Positions 17,733 through 26,983 of a stretch of DNA of 64,000 bases are shown here, in pieces. Location of the stretch: NCBI RefSeq assembly GCF_001612745.1, contig NZ_BDBA01000030.1, positions 25,591-89,590 of the forward strand. Direction: 5' to 3'. The notes below the pieces were generated by a model that made no database searches, was not told the origin of the DNA, and was given only the letters and a program-made list of their open reading frames with translations. The DNA is from Nocardia amamiensis NBRC 102102. GTDB taxonomy: Bacteria; Actinomycetota; Actinomycetes; Mycobacteriales; Mycobacteriaceae. The stretch's first letter is position 1, and every line of letters begins with the position of its first letter. The position numbers were made by a program, and so were the translations under genes.

Positions 17733-18899
17733 ATGCCTTCCACGCGCACCGCATCCGCCGAATTCGTCCCCGCCGACGAGCACATCGTGCGACACCTGCT
17801 GGACATCATTCCCCAGCGGCACGCCTCGCGAGGGAACCTGCTGCGGGAGGAGATCCGCGCCACCGTCGCCCACTGCCTCGACCTGGTGGCATCCGATCGG
17901 GCTGAGCACCCGGCCCGGATGGATCGCATCCTGACCGCGGCGACACGATGGGCTTGCGCCGGCATTCCGCTGGACACCGTCCAGCATCTCGTCCACGCGG
18001 GTTTCCGGCTGTATCTCGACGATCACCTGCAAGGATCCGCACACGCCTGGCGGCACAACGACATACGGCGAATCTTCGACGTCCTGCATGCGGTCATGGC
18101 GACCGTGTCGCTCGCCTACCTGTCGATCGCGCCCGGCGCGGAGCAGGCGGCTCCGCACGCCGTCGCCGCGGCATTGCTCGGCGGGCAGCACACCGCGAAG
18201 GTGTACCGGGAGCACGGTTTTCCGGTCGCCGACCGCTACAGCGTGCTGGCCGTGGCGGTCGGCGAACGGGCCGAGAAGCATCCAGCTCGACACGGCGGGG
18301 ATGGGCACGCCCTGCGGCAGCGGATGCGGATCTGCCTGGCCGTCCAGTGTGGGCGGCAGGTGCCGAGCCTGCTGAGCGCGAACGGCGGCACCATCCTGGT
18401 ACCGGTGTCGCTGCTCGCCGAGACCGCCCTGGACGACCTGGTCGCCGCACTGGCCGCGGCCATCTCCGCACCGATCACGGCCGCCGCGGTGGCCGCCGAC
18501 CAGGACCGGCTGCCCGACGCCGCCGACCAGGCGCACGAATTGCTCGACATGGTGCAGCGCCTGCAGAGCCCACCCGGACTGTACCGTTTCGACGACTTGG
18601 CCCTGGAATACCAGCTCACGCGACCCGGACCTGGTCGCGAACGGCTGGCCGCCCTGCTCGACCCCTTGGACGACCATCCCGAGCTGTTGCAAACCCTGCG
18701 CGAGCACATTCGCAACGACTTCAATCGCCAGCGCACCTCGCGTGCGATGTACCTGCACGCCAACACCGTCGACCACCGCCTCAAACGGATCGGCCGCCTC
18801 ACCGGCCTCGATACCGCCCTCCCCCACGCGCTGTACCGTCTGCGCGCCGCGTTCATCGCACGCAGCTACGCACAACCGACATCCATGCGCACCCCGTGA
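17733..18899 (+). CDS. PucR family transcriptional regulator
   Basis: A 388-aa regulator. A helical N-terminal region (EFVPADEHIVRHLLDIIPQ) and a GGDEF-like middle (CdaR_GGDEF type) are followed by the PucR C-terminal helix-turn-helix: LLQTLREHIRNDFNRQRTSRAMYLHANTVDHRLKRIGRLTGLD. The motif HANTVDHRLKRI is the recognition helix signature. ATG 17733 was chosen; a low-complexity extension upstream is not protein-like. The target may be the downstream F420 oxidoreductase gene, 85 bases away on the same strand. Confidence 0.85.
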   Translation: MPSTRTASAEFVPADEHIVRHLLDIIPQRHASRGNLLREEIRATVAHCLDLVASDRAEHPARMDRILTAATRWACAGIPLDTVQHLVHAGFRLYLDDHLQGSAHAWRHNDIRRIFDVLHAVMATVSLAYLSIAPGAEQAAPHAVAAALLGGQHTAKVYREHGFPVADRYSVLAVAVGERAEKHPARHGGDGHALRQRMRICLAVQCGRQVPSLLSANGGTILVPVSLLAETALDDLVAALAAAISAPITAAAVAADQDRLPDAADQAHELLDMVQRLQSPPGLYRFDDLALEYQLTRPGPGRERLAALLDPLDDHPELLQTLREHIRNDFNRQRTSRAMYLHANTVDHRLKRIGRLTGLDTALPHALYRLRAAFIARSYAQPTSMRTP

Positions 18900-18984
18900 C
18901 CGGCGGAATCGCTCTTTCCGCCCACTCTCGAGCGCCCAGGTCCGCGGCCTCATCGGCCGAACCCACCGGCTAGTGTCGTCGGAT

Positions 18985-19905
18985 ATGGAACTACGCATCT
19001 TCACCGAGCCGCAGCAGGGCGCGAGTTACGACACGCTGCTCACCGTCGCCAAAGCCACTGAGGACCTGGGCTTCGACGCGTTCTTCCGCTCCGACCACTA
19101 CCTGAGCATGGGCGACGCCGACGGCCTGCCCGGCCCGACCGACGCCTGGATCACGCTGGCCGGGCTGGCCAGGGAGACCAAGCGGATCCGGCTGGGCACC
19201 CTGGTCACCGCGGCCACGTTCCGGCTGCCGGGCCCGCTGGCCATCCAGGTCGCCCAGGTGGACCAGATGTCCGGCGGCCGCGTGGAATTCGGCCTCGGCA
19301 CCGGCTGGTTCGCCGCAGAGCACGCCGCCTACGGCATCCCGTTCCCCGCCGACAAGTTCGCGCGGATGGAAGAGCAACTGGCGATCATCACCGGGCTTTG
19401 GGCCACCAAGCCCGGCGACACCTTCAGCTACGACGGCAAGCACTATCAGCTCACCGACTCTCCCGCCCTGCCCAAGCCGGTGCAGGATCCCATACCGGTG
19501 CTGATCGGCGGCCAAGGCGCCACCCGCACCCCGCGGCTGGCCGCACAGTACGCGAGCGAGTTCAACATGCCGTTCTCCTCGATCGAGGACAGCACGCGTC
19601 AGTTCGATCGGGTTCGCGCCGCCGCCGAATCATACGGACGCAAGGCCGACGACCTGGTCTACTCCAATGCCCTGGTGGTGTGCGTCGGCGCGACCGACGC
19701 CGAAGTCGCGCGCCGAGCCGCGGCCATCGGACGCGAGGTGGACGAACTGAAGACCAACGGCCTGGCCGGTTCGCCCGCCGAGGTGGTGGACAAGATCGGC
19801 CGGTACGCCGAGATCGGCACCAGCCGCGTCTACCTCCAGGTCCTGGATCTGTCCGACCTCGATCATCTCGAACTGATCTCCGCACAGGTGCAGTCGCAGT
19901 TCTGA
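18985..19905 (+). CDS. LLM-class F420-dependent oxidoreductase
   Basis: A 306-aa luciferase-like TIM-barrel enzyme that should use the deazaflavin F420. Motifs are MELRIFTEPQQGASYDTLL, AEDLGF-type (TEDLGFDAFFRSDHYL), RIRLGTLVTAATFRLPGPLA, VEFGLGTGWFAAEHAAYGI and VLIGGQGATRTPRLAAQYA. The absence of a separate flavin reductase nearby and the family pattern favour F420 over FMN. The substrate is unknown. Start ATG 18985 fits the family. Confidence 0.88.
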   Translation: MELRIFTEPQQGASYDTLLTVAKATEDLGFDAFFRSDHYLSMGDADGLPGPTDAWITLAGLARETKRIRLGTLVTAATFRLPGPLAIQVAQVDQMSGGRVEFGLGTGWFAAEHAAYGIPFPADKFARMEEQLAIITGLWATKPGDTFSYDGKHYQLTDSPALPKPVQDPIPVLIGGQGATRTPRLAAQYASEFNMPFSSIEDSTRQFDRVRAAAESYGRKADDLVYSNALVVCVGATDAEVARRAAAIGREVDELKTNGLAGSPAEVVDKIGRYAEIGTSRVYLQVLDLSDLDHLELISAQVQSQF

Positions 19906-20063
19906 GTGCGCGCCGCCCGTCCGGATCACCTTTCGTCGCGCGACAAGACCTGGCGCACTCATGCTCTGCAAACCTGGCGAACGCGCTGTCCGGCCTGTTT
20001 ATCGCGGGCGACCAGCCGGTGAACGACGCCCATGCGGGGCCGATCCGGCCTATGGTTGGGCCT

Positions 20064-20966
20064 ATGACGCCGCTGCAGCGCTATATCGCTGAGGAGATCG
20101 CTACCGACCATGCCGACGGCATCCTGACCAGGCGGGAGGCGCTGCGCCGATTGGGTCTGCTCGGCGTCGGTGCCAGTGCCGCGGTAGCGCTGCTCGCCGC
20201 GTGTGCGGGGAACGACGACACCAAGATCACCGATTCGTACCCCTCGCCTTCGGCTCCCTCGGCACCGCCCGGCACGGCCAACGCGATTCCCACTGCCGCC
20301 ATCACGTTCGCTGGGCCGGGCCAGACGCAGGTGCAGGCCGCGTGGGCGGCGGCGGCGCAGCCCCGCGGCGGAGTGTTGGTCATCCATGAGAACAAGGGCC
20401 TCAACGACCACATTCGTTCGGTGGCCGGGCGATTCGCGGGTGCCGGATACTCCGCGCTGGCGATCGATCTGCTCTCCTCCCGAGGCGGTACCGCCGCGTT
20501 CACCGATCCGGCCGCGGCGACCGCCGAGCTGAGCCGGATTCCGCAGGAGGAGTTGTTGGCCGACCTGGGCGCCGGGCTGGCCGAACTCCAGCGCCGAGTC
20601 GACGGAAAGAAGGTGGGCGCCACCGGTTTCTGCTTCGGCGGCGGCCTGACCTGGCTGCTGTTGACCTCCGGCGCGGCGCAACTGGCCGCGGCGACACCCT
20701 TTTACGGGCCGTTTCCCGACAACGGTGATCTCGCCACGTCGAAAGCGGCGGTGCTGGCGGTCTACGCCGCGGCCGACGCTCGTGTGAACGCTTCGCGTCC
20801 CGCCGCCGAAGCGGCACTGGCCCGCACCGGCGACCCGTACGAGGTCTTCACGGCACCGGACGCCGACCATGCCTTCTTCAACGACACCGGCCAGCGCTAC
20901 AACGCCACGGCCGCCACCGAAGCTTGGCGGCGCGTACTCGACTGGTACAGCGCGTATCTCGGCTGA
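20064..20966 (+). CDS. exported dienelactone hydrolase family protein
   Basis: A 300-aa alpha/beta hydrolase. The N-terminus has a twin-arginine region (TRREALRRLGLLGVGASAAV) ending in LLAACAG, so it may be a Tat-exported lipoprotein. The hydrolase body shows GGVLVIHENKGLNDHIRSV, the nucleophile GFCFGGG (Cys, as in dienelactone hydrolase), Asp in YAAADARVN, and His in DADHAFFND. ATG 20064 was chosen; ATG 20052 is also in frame. Extracytoplasmic location is unusual for classical catechol-pathway enzymes, so its real substrate may differ. Confidence 0.87.
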   Translation: MTPLQRYIAEEIATDHADGILTRREALRRLGLLGVGASAAVALLAACAGNDDTKITDSYPSPSAPSAPPGTANAIPTAAITFAGPGQTQVQAAWAAAAQPRGGVLVIHENKGLNDHIRSVAGRFAGAGYSALAIDLLSSRGGTAAFTDPAAATAELSRIPQEELLADLGAGLAELQRRVDGKKVGATGFCFGGGLTWLLLTSGAAQLAAATPFYGPFPDNGDLATSKAAVLAVYAAADARVNASRPAAEAALARTGDPYEVFTAPDADHAFFNDTGQRYNATAATEAWRRVLDWYSAYLG

Positions 20967-21135
20967 TGACGTACCGCCCGAACCGCTTCGGTCGACTGGC
21001 GCATCAGTCGCCGGGCGCGCCGACGCGTAAGGGCGTTCGCGCCCGTTATGCGGATCACCGCTTTCGGCGCAGGTATACCCGTTGGCGTTGCATGCGCCAC
21101 CGATCGGAAGTTCTCCTGTCGCCGGGGGCGGACAC

Positions 21136-22359
21136 ATGGGAAGGGTGAGACCGCCAACCCACGGTCGTCCGCATGGACCCGCAACGGCCAGCTCGCTTGC
21201 GGCGGACGATGAGGCGTTCGAAACATCGTCGTACCTGGGAAAGGCGCGGCCCCGTGTGGCACGGTTCCGCGTGGCTGTCGCCGGGTTGCTGATCGCGGGT
21301 GCGATGGTGTCGTGCGCAGAGGAGAGCCCGACCGGACCAAGCGTCCCACCGGTAACCACCGGAGTCGGCACCACCTCGCCGAGTCTCCCGACCGGGCGGC
21401 CCGACCTCGGTGCGCCCGAGCTGATAGCCGAGAATATCGACGTTCCATGGGGATTGGCGTTCCTGCCCGACGGCGCCGCGCTGGTGGCCGAGCGCGACAC
21501 CGGACGGATCCGGCGACTGGTTCCGGGACGCGCACCGGAACAGGTGTACCAAGTGCCCGGCGTCGCCGCACGCGGCGAAGGCGGGCTGCTCGGGATCGCC
21601 GTCCCCCCGGACTATGCCGAAACCCGTTATGTCTATGCGTATTTCACCGCCGAGACGGACAACCGAATCGTGCGCTTCCGGCTCGACGGCCAGCCGGAAG
21701 TGCTGTTCGCGGCTATCGCGAAGGCCGGTAACCACAACGGTGGACGGATCGCGTTCGGGCCGGACGGCATGCTGTACGCCGGAACGGGCGATGCCGGGCA
21801 ATCCCGCCGGTCGCAGGACCCAGCGAGCCCGAACGGCAAGATCCTCCGGCTGACGCCCGAAGGCCGCCCCGCCCCGGGCAATCCGGACCCCGGCTCGCCG
21901 GTCTACAGCCTCGGCCACCGCAATGTGCAGGGACTGGCATGGGATCGAGCCGGCCGCTTGTTCGCGGCGGAGTTCGGTCAAGACCGGTTCGACGAAATCA
22001 ACCTGATCGAGCCGGGCCGCAACTACGGCTGGCCCGCCGTCGAGGGCGCGGGCGGCGCCGACCGCGGCTACACCGATCCATTGGTCACGTGGACCACCGC
22101 GGAAGCCTCCCCCTCGGGCATCGCCATCACCGCGGACACCCTGTACGCCGCCGCGCTGCGCGGCCGACGGCTCTGGACCGTACCGCTGGAAGACGGCCGC
22201 CTGGGCACACCCCGCGCGGAACTGCGCGACCGCTACGGCCGCTTGCGCACGGTAGCCGTCGCGCCGGACGGCGCGCTGTGGCTGACCACGTCCGACACCG
22301 ATGGCCGCGGGAACGTCGACCCCGGCGAGGATCGCGTGCTCCGCTTTCCTGCTCGCTGA
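21136..22359 (+). CDS. PQQ-dependent sugar dehydrogenase-like lipoprotein
   Basis: A protein of up to 407 aa with the six-bladed beta-propeller of soluble glucose/sorbosone dehydrogenases. Seen are VPWGLAFLPDGAALVAERDTGRIRR, NHNGGRIAFGPDGMLYAGTGDAG, SLGHRNVQGLAWD (His/Arg/Asn active-site region) and GRNYGWPAVEG. A lipobox LIAGAMVSC lies about 57 residues from this start. GTG 21256 behind GGAAAGG would give a normal lipoprotein signal and may be the true start. The protein would oxidise a sugar or aldose outside the membrane. Confidence 0.82.
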   Translation: MGRVRPPTHGRPHGPATASSLAADDEAFETSSYLGKARPRVARFRVAVAGLLIAGAMVSCAEESPTGPSVPPVTTGVGTTSPSLPTGRPDLGAPELIAENIDVPWGLAFLPDGAALVAERDTGRIRRLVPGRAPEQVYQVPGVAARGEGGLLGIAVPPDYAETRYVYAYFTAETDNRIVRFRLDGQPEVLFAAIAKAGNHNGGRIAFGPDGMLYAGTGDAGQSRRSQDPASPNGKILRLTPEGRPAPGNPDPGSPVYSLGHRNVQGLAWDRAGRLFAAEFGQDRFDEINLIEPGRNYGWPAVEGAGGADRGYTDPLVTWTTAEASPSGIAITADTLYAAALRGRRLWTVPLEDGRLGTPRAELRDRYGRLRTVAVAPDGALWLTTSDTDGRGNVDPGEDRVLRFPAR

Positions 22360-22509
22360 GCCGGAATCCGATTCGAGGACGACCGTGGTGGCTCGCGGCG
22401 CGTGCTACCCGCGCCCGTACGTGATCGCCGATCCCCACAGCTTTCCGCCTCCGCTGTCCGAACTACCGACCCCGGCCGCGGCTGTGACGGCCATAACTCC
22501 GCATATCAG

Positions 22510-22538
22510 TTGTGCACAATTTAGTTGCCCTCTATATT
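22510..22538 (+). promoter_or_regulatory. ohrR promoter with palindromic operator, probably leaderless
   Basis: TTGTGC (22510-22515) and TATATT (22533-22538) form a promoter with a 17-bp spacer. The ohrR ATG begins 7 bases after the -10 box, so the transcript is probably leaderless. The -35 box is the left half of the perfect palindrome TTGTGCACAA (22510-22519), followed by the imperfect repeat CAATTTAGTTG. OhrR binding here would block its own promoter. Confidence 0.55.
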
Positions 22539-22545
22539 ATTGCTC

Positions 22546-22992
22546 ATGGCCGATCACCTCACCCTCGACGAGCAACTGTGCTTCCCGCTGTACGCGGCGT
22601 CCCGGGCGATGACCGCGGTCTACCGCCCGAAGCTCGAACGACTCGGGCTCACCTATCCGCAGTACCTAGTGATGCTGGCGCTGTGGGAACGCGACGGACG
22701 CAGTGTCGGCGACGTCTGCCACGCGCTCGCTCTGGATTCCGGCACGCTGTCCCCGCTGCTCAAGCGGCTGGAGGCGGCGGGCCTGGTCGAGCGGCGGCGA
22801 TCGGCGGCCGACGAACGTCGCGTCGATATCCAGCTCACCGACCGCGGACGCGCGCTGCGCGCCGAGGCAGGCGACATCCCGGCCGAGATGGCCGAGGCCA
22901 GCGGCCTGTCCCCGGCGGAGTTCCTCGCGTTGCGCGACATCCTGCGGCGACTGACGCGATCGCTGATGTCCCAGTTGAACGAAGGAGAATAG
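22546..22992 (+). CDS. ohrR: MarR-family organic peroxide sensor OhrR
   Basis: A 148-aa MarR-type repressor. It has the OhrR hallmark N-terminus [15 protein letters not shown], whose Cys12 is the peroxide-reactive residue, then [59 protein letters not shown], the winged helix. It is followed 2 bases later by ohr, the classical sensor-target pair. Oxidation of Cys12 by organic hydroperoxides should release it from DNA. Confidence 0.93.
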   Translation: MADHLTLDEQLCFPLYAASRAMTAVYRPKLERLGLTYPQYLVMLALWERDGRSVGDVCHALALDSGTLSPLLKRLEAAGLVERRRSAADERRVDIQLTDRGRALRAEAGDIPAEMAEASGLSPAEFLALRDILRRLTRSLMSQLNEGE

Positions 22993-22994
22993 AC

Positions 22995-23417
22995 ATGCAG
23001 ATCCTCTACACCGCCGAAGCCCTGGCCGGCGGCGACGGACGCAACGGCAACGCACGCACCACCGACGGCAAGATCGACGTGGCGCTGTCCACGCCGAAGG
23101 AGCTGGGCGGCAACGGCGAGGGCACCAACCCCGAGCAGCTGTTCGCGGCGGGCTACGCGGCCTGCTTCCACTCGGCGCTGCGCCTGGTGGGCAAGCAGGT
23201 CAAGGCGAACATCGACGATTCCGCGGTCGGCGCGAAGGTCGGCATCGGCCCGAACGGCGCCGGCGGCTTCGGTCTGGCGGTTACGCTGGAGGTCTCGCTT
23301 CCCAATCTGTCCAGGGAGGACGCGCAGGCGCTTGCCGACAAGGCGCACCAGGTGTGCCCGTATTCCAACGCGACCCGCGGCAACATCGACGTCGACGTCG
23401 TTGTCGCCGACGACTGA
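22995..23417 (+). CDS. ohr: organic hydroperoxide resistance protein Ohr
   Basis: A 140-aa OsmC-fold thiol peroxidase that reduces organic (lipid) hydroperoxides. The two catalytic Cys are in place: Cys57 in [15 protein letters not shown] and Cys121 in [13 protein letters not shown]. The conserved Arg/Glu pair region [18 protein letters not shown] is also present. The ribosome site GAAGGAGAA precedes the ATG. It follows ohrR and precedes an MDR oxidoreductase in a tight three-gene unit. Confidence 0.95.
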   Translation: MQILYTAEALAGGDGRNGNARTTDGKIDVALSTPKELGGNGEGTNPEQLFAAGYAACFHSALRLVGKQVKANIDDSAVGAKVGIGPNGAGGFGLAVTLEVSLPNLSREDAQALADKAHQVCPYSNATRGNIDVDVVVADD

Positions 23418-23433
23418 TCGAGAAGGAGCGTAT

Positions 23434-24417
23434 ATGCGTGCCGTTGTCATCGAAGCATTCGGCGAACCGAAGGACGTGCTCACCACCACCGAACGCCCGG
23501 CTCCTGAGCCCGGACCGGGCGAGGTGCGACTAGCGCTGATCCTGTCGCCGATCCACAATCACGACTTGGCCATCGTGCGCGGCGTGTACGGCTACCGGCC
23601 CGAGTTGCCCGCCATCCCGGGCAGCGAGGCGGTCGCCCGCGTCGACGCGGTGGGTCCCGAGGTCACCGGACTGTCGGTGGGCCAGCGCGTCACGGTCTCC
23701 GGCGCGAAGAGCGTGTGGGCCGAGTACTTCGTGGTCCCGGCCCGGGCGGTGATTCCGGTGCCGGAGTCGGTGTCCGACGAGACCGCGGCACAGCTGCTCG
23801 CCATGCCGTTGAGCTCGCTGATGCTGGTGGAAGACCTCGGTCTGAACGCAGGCGAGTGGCTGGCGATCAACGCCGCCAACGGCGCGGTCGGCAGGCAGGT
23901 CAACATCTTCGCCCGGCAGCGCGGGTTGAACGTACTGAACCTCGTACGCGGGCCCGCCTCGGTCGCCGCGCTGCACGAACTCGGTTTCGAGCCGGTGCTC
24001 GACACCGAGAGCGAGGGCTGGCGCGACCACGTCGAAGCCGTGACCTCGGGCGCACCGATCGCGCGGGCGGTCGATCAGGTGGGCGGGCGCGCCGCGGCCG
24101 ACGAGCTTGCCCTGCTCGCACCGGGCGGGCAGCTGATCTCCTTCGGCGCGCTGTCAGGCCAGCCGCTGTCGCTCGATCCCGGCGCTCTCATCTTCAAACA
24201 GACTGTGGTCAAAGGCTTCTGGGCGACCAAGCGAATCGAGGAGATCGGCGCTGAGCAGCGCAGGCGGCTGATCGGCGAGCTGATCGACCTCGCCGCGCGC
24301 GGTGTGCTGAAGCTGGACATCGAGGCCGCCTACCCACTGGATTCCGCGGTTGAGGCCGCGGTCGCCACCGAGACGCCAGGGCGCAACGCGAAGATCGCGT
24401 TGAAAGCTCAGTCCTGA
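23434..24417 (+). CDS. medium-chain (MDR) zinc-type alcohol dehydrogenase/quinone reductase
   Basis: A 327-aa MDR protein: GroES-like N-terminus ([18 protein letters not shown]), a Rossmann domain with [18 protein letters not shown] (a GxGxxG variant) and [16 protein letters not shown]. The Cys/His zinc ligands are not evident, so it resembles the quinone reductase/enoyl reductase branch. It starts 16 bases after ohr behind GAAGGAG, so it likely belongs to the OhrR regulon, perhaps reducing carbonyl products of lipid peroxidation (inference). It converges on the FAD oxidoreductase gene with 10 bases of overlap. Confidence 0.85.
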   Translation: MRAVVIEAFGEPKDVLTTTERPAPEPGPGEVRLALILSPIHNHDLAIVRGVYGYRPELPAIPGSEAVARVDAVGPEVTGLSVGQRVTVSGAKSVWAEYFVVPARAVIPVPESVSDETAAQLLAMPLSSLMLVEDLGLNAGEWLAINAANGAVGRQVNIFARQRGLNVLNLVRGPASVAALHELGFEPVLDTESEGWRDHVEAVTSGAPIARAVDQVGGRAAADELALLAPGGQLISFGALSGQPLSLDPGALIFKQTVVKGFWATKRIEEIGAEQRRRLIGELIDLAARGVLKLDIEAAYPLDSAVEAAVATETPGRNAKIALKAQS

Positions 24418-25964
24418 CCGAAGTCGAGCACGGCCATCGCGGCGTTGTGCCCGGGGATGCCGCTGACCCCGCCGCCCCGGATCGCCCCCGAACCGCACAG
24501 GAATACGTTGCGATGGCCGGTCGACACGCCCCAGCGGGCGGCGGGGTCGGCCGGGTCGGCCTCCTCCGGGAGAAAAGGAAAGGCCAGGTCGCGGTGGAAG
24601 ATGTGACCGCCGGGTAGGCCCACCTCGCGCTCGAGCTCGGGCGGGGTCTTCGCCTCCAGGCAGGGCGCGCCGTTCGCATCGGTCGCCAGGCAGTCCGCGA
24701 TCGGTTCGGCCAGCACCGAATCCAATTGCGCTAGTGTCGCTTTCAACAACTCTGCCTTTGCGCCCTGGGGGTCGGCAGCGAAGAGTTTCGCCCGGGCGTG
24801 CAGACCGAACAGCGTGAGGGTGTGCATGCCCTGCGCGGCGAGGCCGGGAGCCAGGATCGTCGGGTCGGTCAAGGTGTGGCAGTAGATTTCGGCGGGCGGG
24901 GCGGATGGGATACGACCGATCGCCGCCTCGCCATACGCTCGATCGAGTTGGGCGTACGACTCGCCGATGTGAAAAGTCCCGGCGAACGCCTCGCGGGGAT
25001 CCAGCTCGGCGTCGCGCAAGCGCGGCAACCGGCGCAGCAGCATGTTCACTTTCAACTGCGCGCCTTCGGGTTTCGGCGGCAACGGCTCGCCGAGCAACTC
25101 GGCGAGTAGGTACGGCGCGGCGTTCACCAGGACGTAGCGCGCGCCGACCTTTCCGTCCGGATAGCCGACTTCGGCTGTACCGCCGTCGGTTTCGATGCTG
25201 GTGGCCGCGCAACCGGTGACGATCTCGGCGCCCGCCGTGCGCGCGGCCTCGGCCAGTGCTTCGGTGAGTGCGCCCATGCCGCCCACCGGCACGTCCCAGT
25301 CGCCGGTGCCCCCGCCGATCACGTGGTAGAGGAAGCAGCGGTTCTGCCGCAGCGAGGGATCGTGCGCGTGGGTGAAGGTGCCGATCAGCGCGTCGGTGAG
25401 CACCACGCCGCGCACGGTGTCGTTGTCGAAGGTCGACTCGATGGTCTCGCCCAACGGTCGTTCGAACAACGCTTCCCAGGTGGCCGCGTCAGCTACCAGA
25501 TTTCGCAGTTCGTCCTTGGTGGGCAGCGGCTGCGTCAACGTCGGGAACACGCGCCGCGCCAGCTGCCCGGTGGCGCCGTAGAACCGTTGCCAGGCGCGGA
25601 ATTCCCGATCCGCCCCAGTGAGCCGCGCGAAACTCGCCTCGGTTCGCGCCTGATCCGCGGATACGAGCAGTCCACCGTCACCGACCGGCGTATAGGACGA
25701 GATCTCTCGCCGCCTTGTCGTGAATCGCGGTCCCAATTCGTCGACGATCGACCGCGGCAGCAGACTCACCAGATACGAGTACCGCGACAGCCGCGCATCG
25801 ACGCCCGCGAACACCCGTTCCGACACCGCCGCGCCGCCCGTGTGCCGCTGCCGCTCGAGCATGAGCACCGACCGCCCGGCCCGCGCCAGATACGCGGCCG
25901 CCACCAAACCGTTGTGGCCGCCGCCGACGATCACCACATCGTAGGAGGAGCGTGTCGGCGTCAT
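24408..25964 (-). CDS. FAD-dependent oxidoreductase (phytoene desaturase/PYROXD2-like)
   Basis: A 518-aa flavoprotein. The dinucleotide-binding motif YDVVIVGGGHNGLVAAAYLARAGRSVLMLER is at the start and is followed by TGGAAVSE. The C-terminus has the FAD-closing VFLCGSGAIRGGGVSGIPGHNAAMAVL. The overall plan matches the phytoene-desaturase-like family that includes PYROXD2, not a classic carotenoid cluster enzyme, and no carotenoid genes are nearby. ATG 25964 was chosen because the longer frame upstream is low-complexity. The substrate is unknown. Confidence 0.85.
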   Translation of the reverse strand: MTPTRSSYDVVIVGGGHNGLVAAAYLARAGRSVLMLERQRHTGGAAVSERVFAGVDARLSRYSYLVSLLPRSIVDELGPRFTTRRREISSYTPVGDGGLLVSADQARTEASFARLTGADREFRAWQRFYGATGQLARRVFPTLTQPLPTKDELRNLVADAATWEALFERPLGETIESTFDNDTVRGVVLTDALIGTFTHAHDPSLRQNRCFLYHVIGGGTGDWDVPVGGMGALTEALAEAARTAGAEIVTGCAATSIETDGGTAEVGYPDGKVGARYVLVNAAPYLLAELLGEPLPPKPEGAQLKVNMLLRRLPRLRDAELDPREAFAGTFHIGESYAQLDRAYGEAAIGRIPSAPPAEIYCHTLTDPTILAPGLAAQGMHTLTLFGLHARAKLFAADPQGAKAELLKATLAQLDSVLAEPIADCLATDANGAPCLEAKTPPELEREVGLPGGHIFHRDLAFPFLPEEADPADPAARWGVSTGHRNVFLCGSGAIRGGGVSGIPGHNAAMAVLDFGQD

Positions 25965-26173
25965 CCGTCCTCGATAGCACGGATCGCTTCCGGGCGACAG
26001 CCTCCCCGCCGACAGCGGCACAGATGCCGCCGCCAGGCCGCATTTCAGTCGCCCAGCCGATGTGCTGGCGAATGTTCCATCAGACCACGCGAGCGGACCG
26101 AGCAGAGTTCTGCTCGACATCGCTCCACCCAGCGAACGCGGCGGGCGATTTCACAACGAGTAGCGCCCCACCG

Positions 26174-26863
26174 TCACTGCTCGGCGTTCCAGAAGCCGAT
26201 GAAAACTGCTCCCCACCAGCAGATCTGGGAGATCACGCCGGTAGCGGCCGCCCAGGCGAGCACGCGCGGGGACAGCGCGGCGGAGGGGTGCTGGTCGAGT
26301 TGTTTGCTGAGCATCAAGGCCTGGAGTCCATTGAGCGTGAGGACGAGCACCAGGACCAGTTTGATCCGGGTCAGCGTCGATGCCAGGTTCGGCTCCAGGA
26401 CGCAGCCGCTGGCGATCAGGCCCACCAGCCCGGCCCAGATCGGCGCGTGCAGCCGGTTGGCGCCGTGCAGCGCCTCGGCGAAGGTGCTGCGACCGGCCAG
26501 CCAGCGCATGGCCAGGTAGTCCGCCATCAGGACACCGCCGAAGCCGACCACCAGGGCAGCCAGGTGCACGAACAGCCCGGCGGTGTGCAGGACCGGATGG
26601 ACGACCAGATGGGCGGAGATCCAGACGGCTGCCGCCAGCACCGACGCCGCGAGCACGCCGGCGGCGGCCACGATCCACCACGAATCGTGCAGGCTCAAAG
26701 GCTTCTCGGGTTCCGCCACCGGCCACCGCCTGCTACCGCGCGTCAGCCGGGCGCCGGTATGGTGCTCGCCCCACCGCACGGTGTCGGCCCGCGGACCCGG
26801 CAGCACCACGATGACGGGCGCGGCAACCGGGACAGGACTGTCGACGAGTGGGATTCCGGGCAC
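26174..26863 (-). CDS. iron-box-controlled membrane protein, 229 aa
   Basis: A membrane protein with five or so helices after a roughly 60-residue hydrophilic start. GTG 26863 is strongly supported: GGAGG lies 5 bases upstream. The hydrophobic core contains paired His in HLVVHPVLHTAGLFVHLAALVVGFGG and Trp/His later (RLHAPIWAGLVGLI), the style of a haem or metal-handling membrane protein, though I cannot name a family. A 19-bp IdeR-like box lies 36 bases upstream, so it is probably repressed by iron. It stands alone on its strand. Confidence 0.7.
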   Translation of the reverse strand: MPGIPLVDSPVPVAAPVIVVLPGPRADTVRWGEHHTGARLTRGSRRWPVAEPEKPLSLHDSWWIVAAAGVLAASVLAAAVWISAHLVVHPVLHTAGLFVHLAALVVGFGGVLMADYLAMRWLAGRSTFAEALHGANRLHAPIWAGLVGLIASGCVLEPNLASTLTRIKLVLVLVLTLNGLQALMLSKQLDQHPSAALSPRVLAWAAATGVISQICWWGAVFIGFWNAEQ

Positions 26864-26898
26864 GGATTCCTCCGAACGATATCGTGCGAGCAAGTGAG

Positions 26899-26917
26899 TT
26901 AGGTCAGGCTAAACTAT
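26899..26917. promoter_or_regulatory. IdeR/DtxR-type iron box
   Basis: TTAGGTCAGGCTAAACTAT matches the 19-bp IdeR/DtxR consensus (TTAGGTTAGGCTAACCTAA) at 16 positions and keeps its interrupted palindrome. It lies between the divergent membrane protein (GTG 26863, minus) and Hsp70-like gene (26984, plus), closer to the former. Iron-loaded IdeR bound here should repress the membrane protein gene and could also affect the Hsp70-like gene. Confidence 0.7.
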
Positions 26918-26983
26918 CTTCTCGGGTCGGGTAAAGGTCGTGCCGGATGAGGGACGGCACGACCGAACACGATGGGAATGGGT

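Noticed and set aside
17655..19004. Minus-strand 449-codon frame opposite the PucR gene
   Set aside because: Gly/Val/Gln/Arg-rich antisense shadow; the plus-strand PucR protein has complete motifs.
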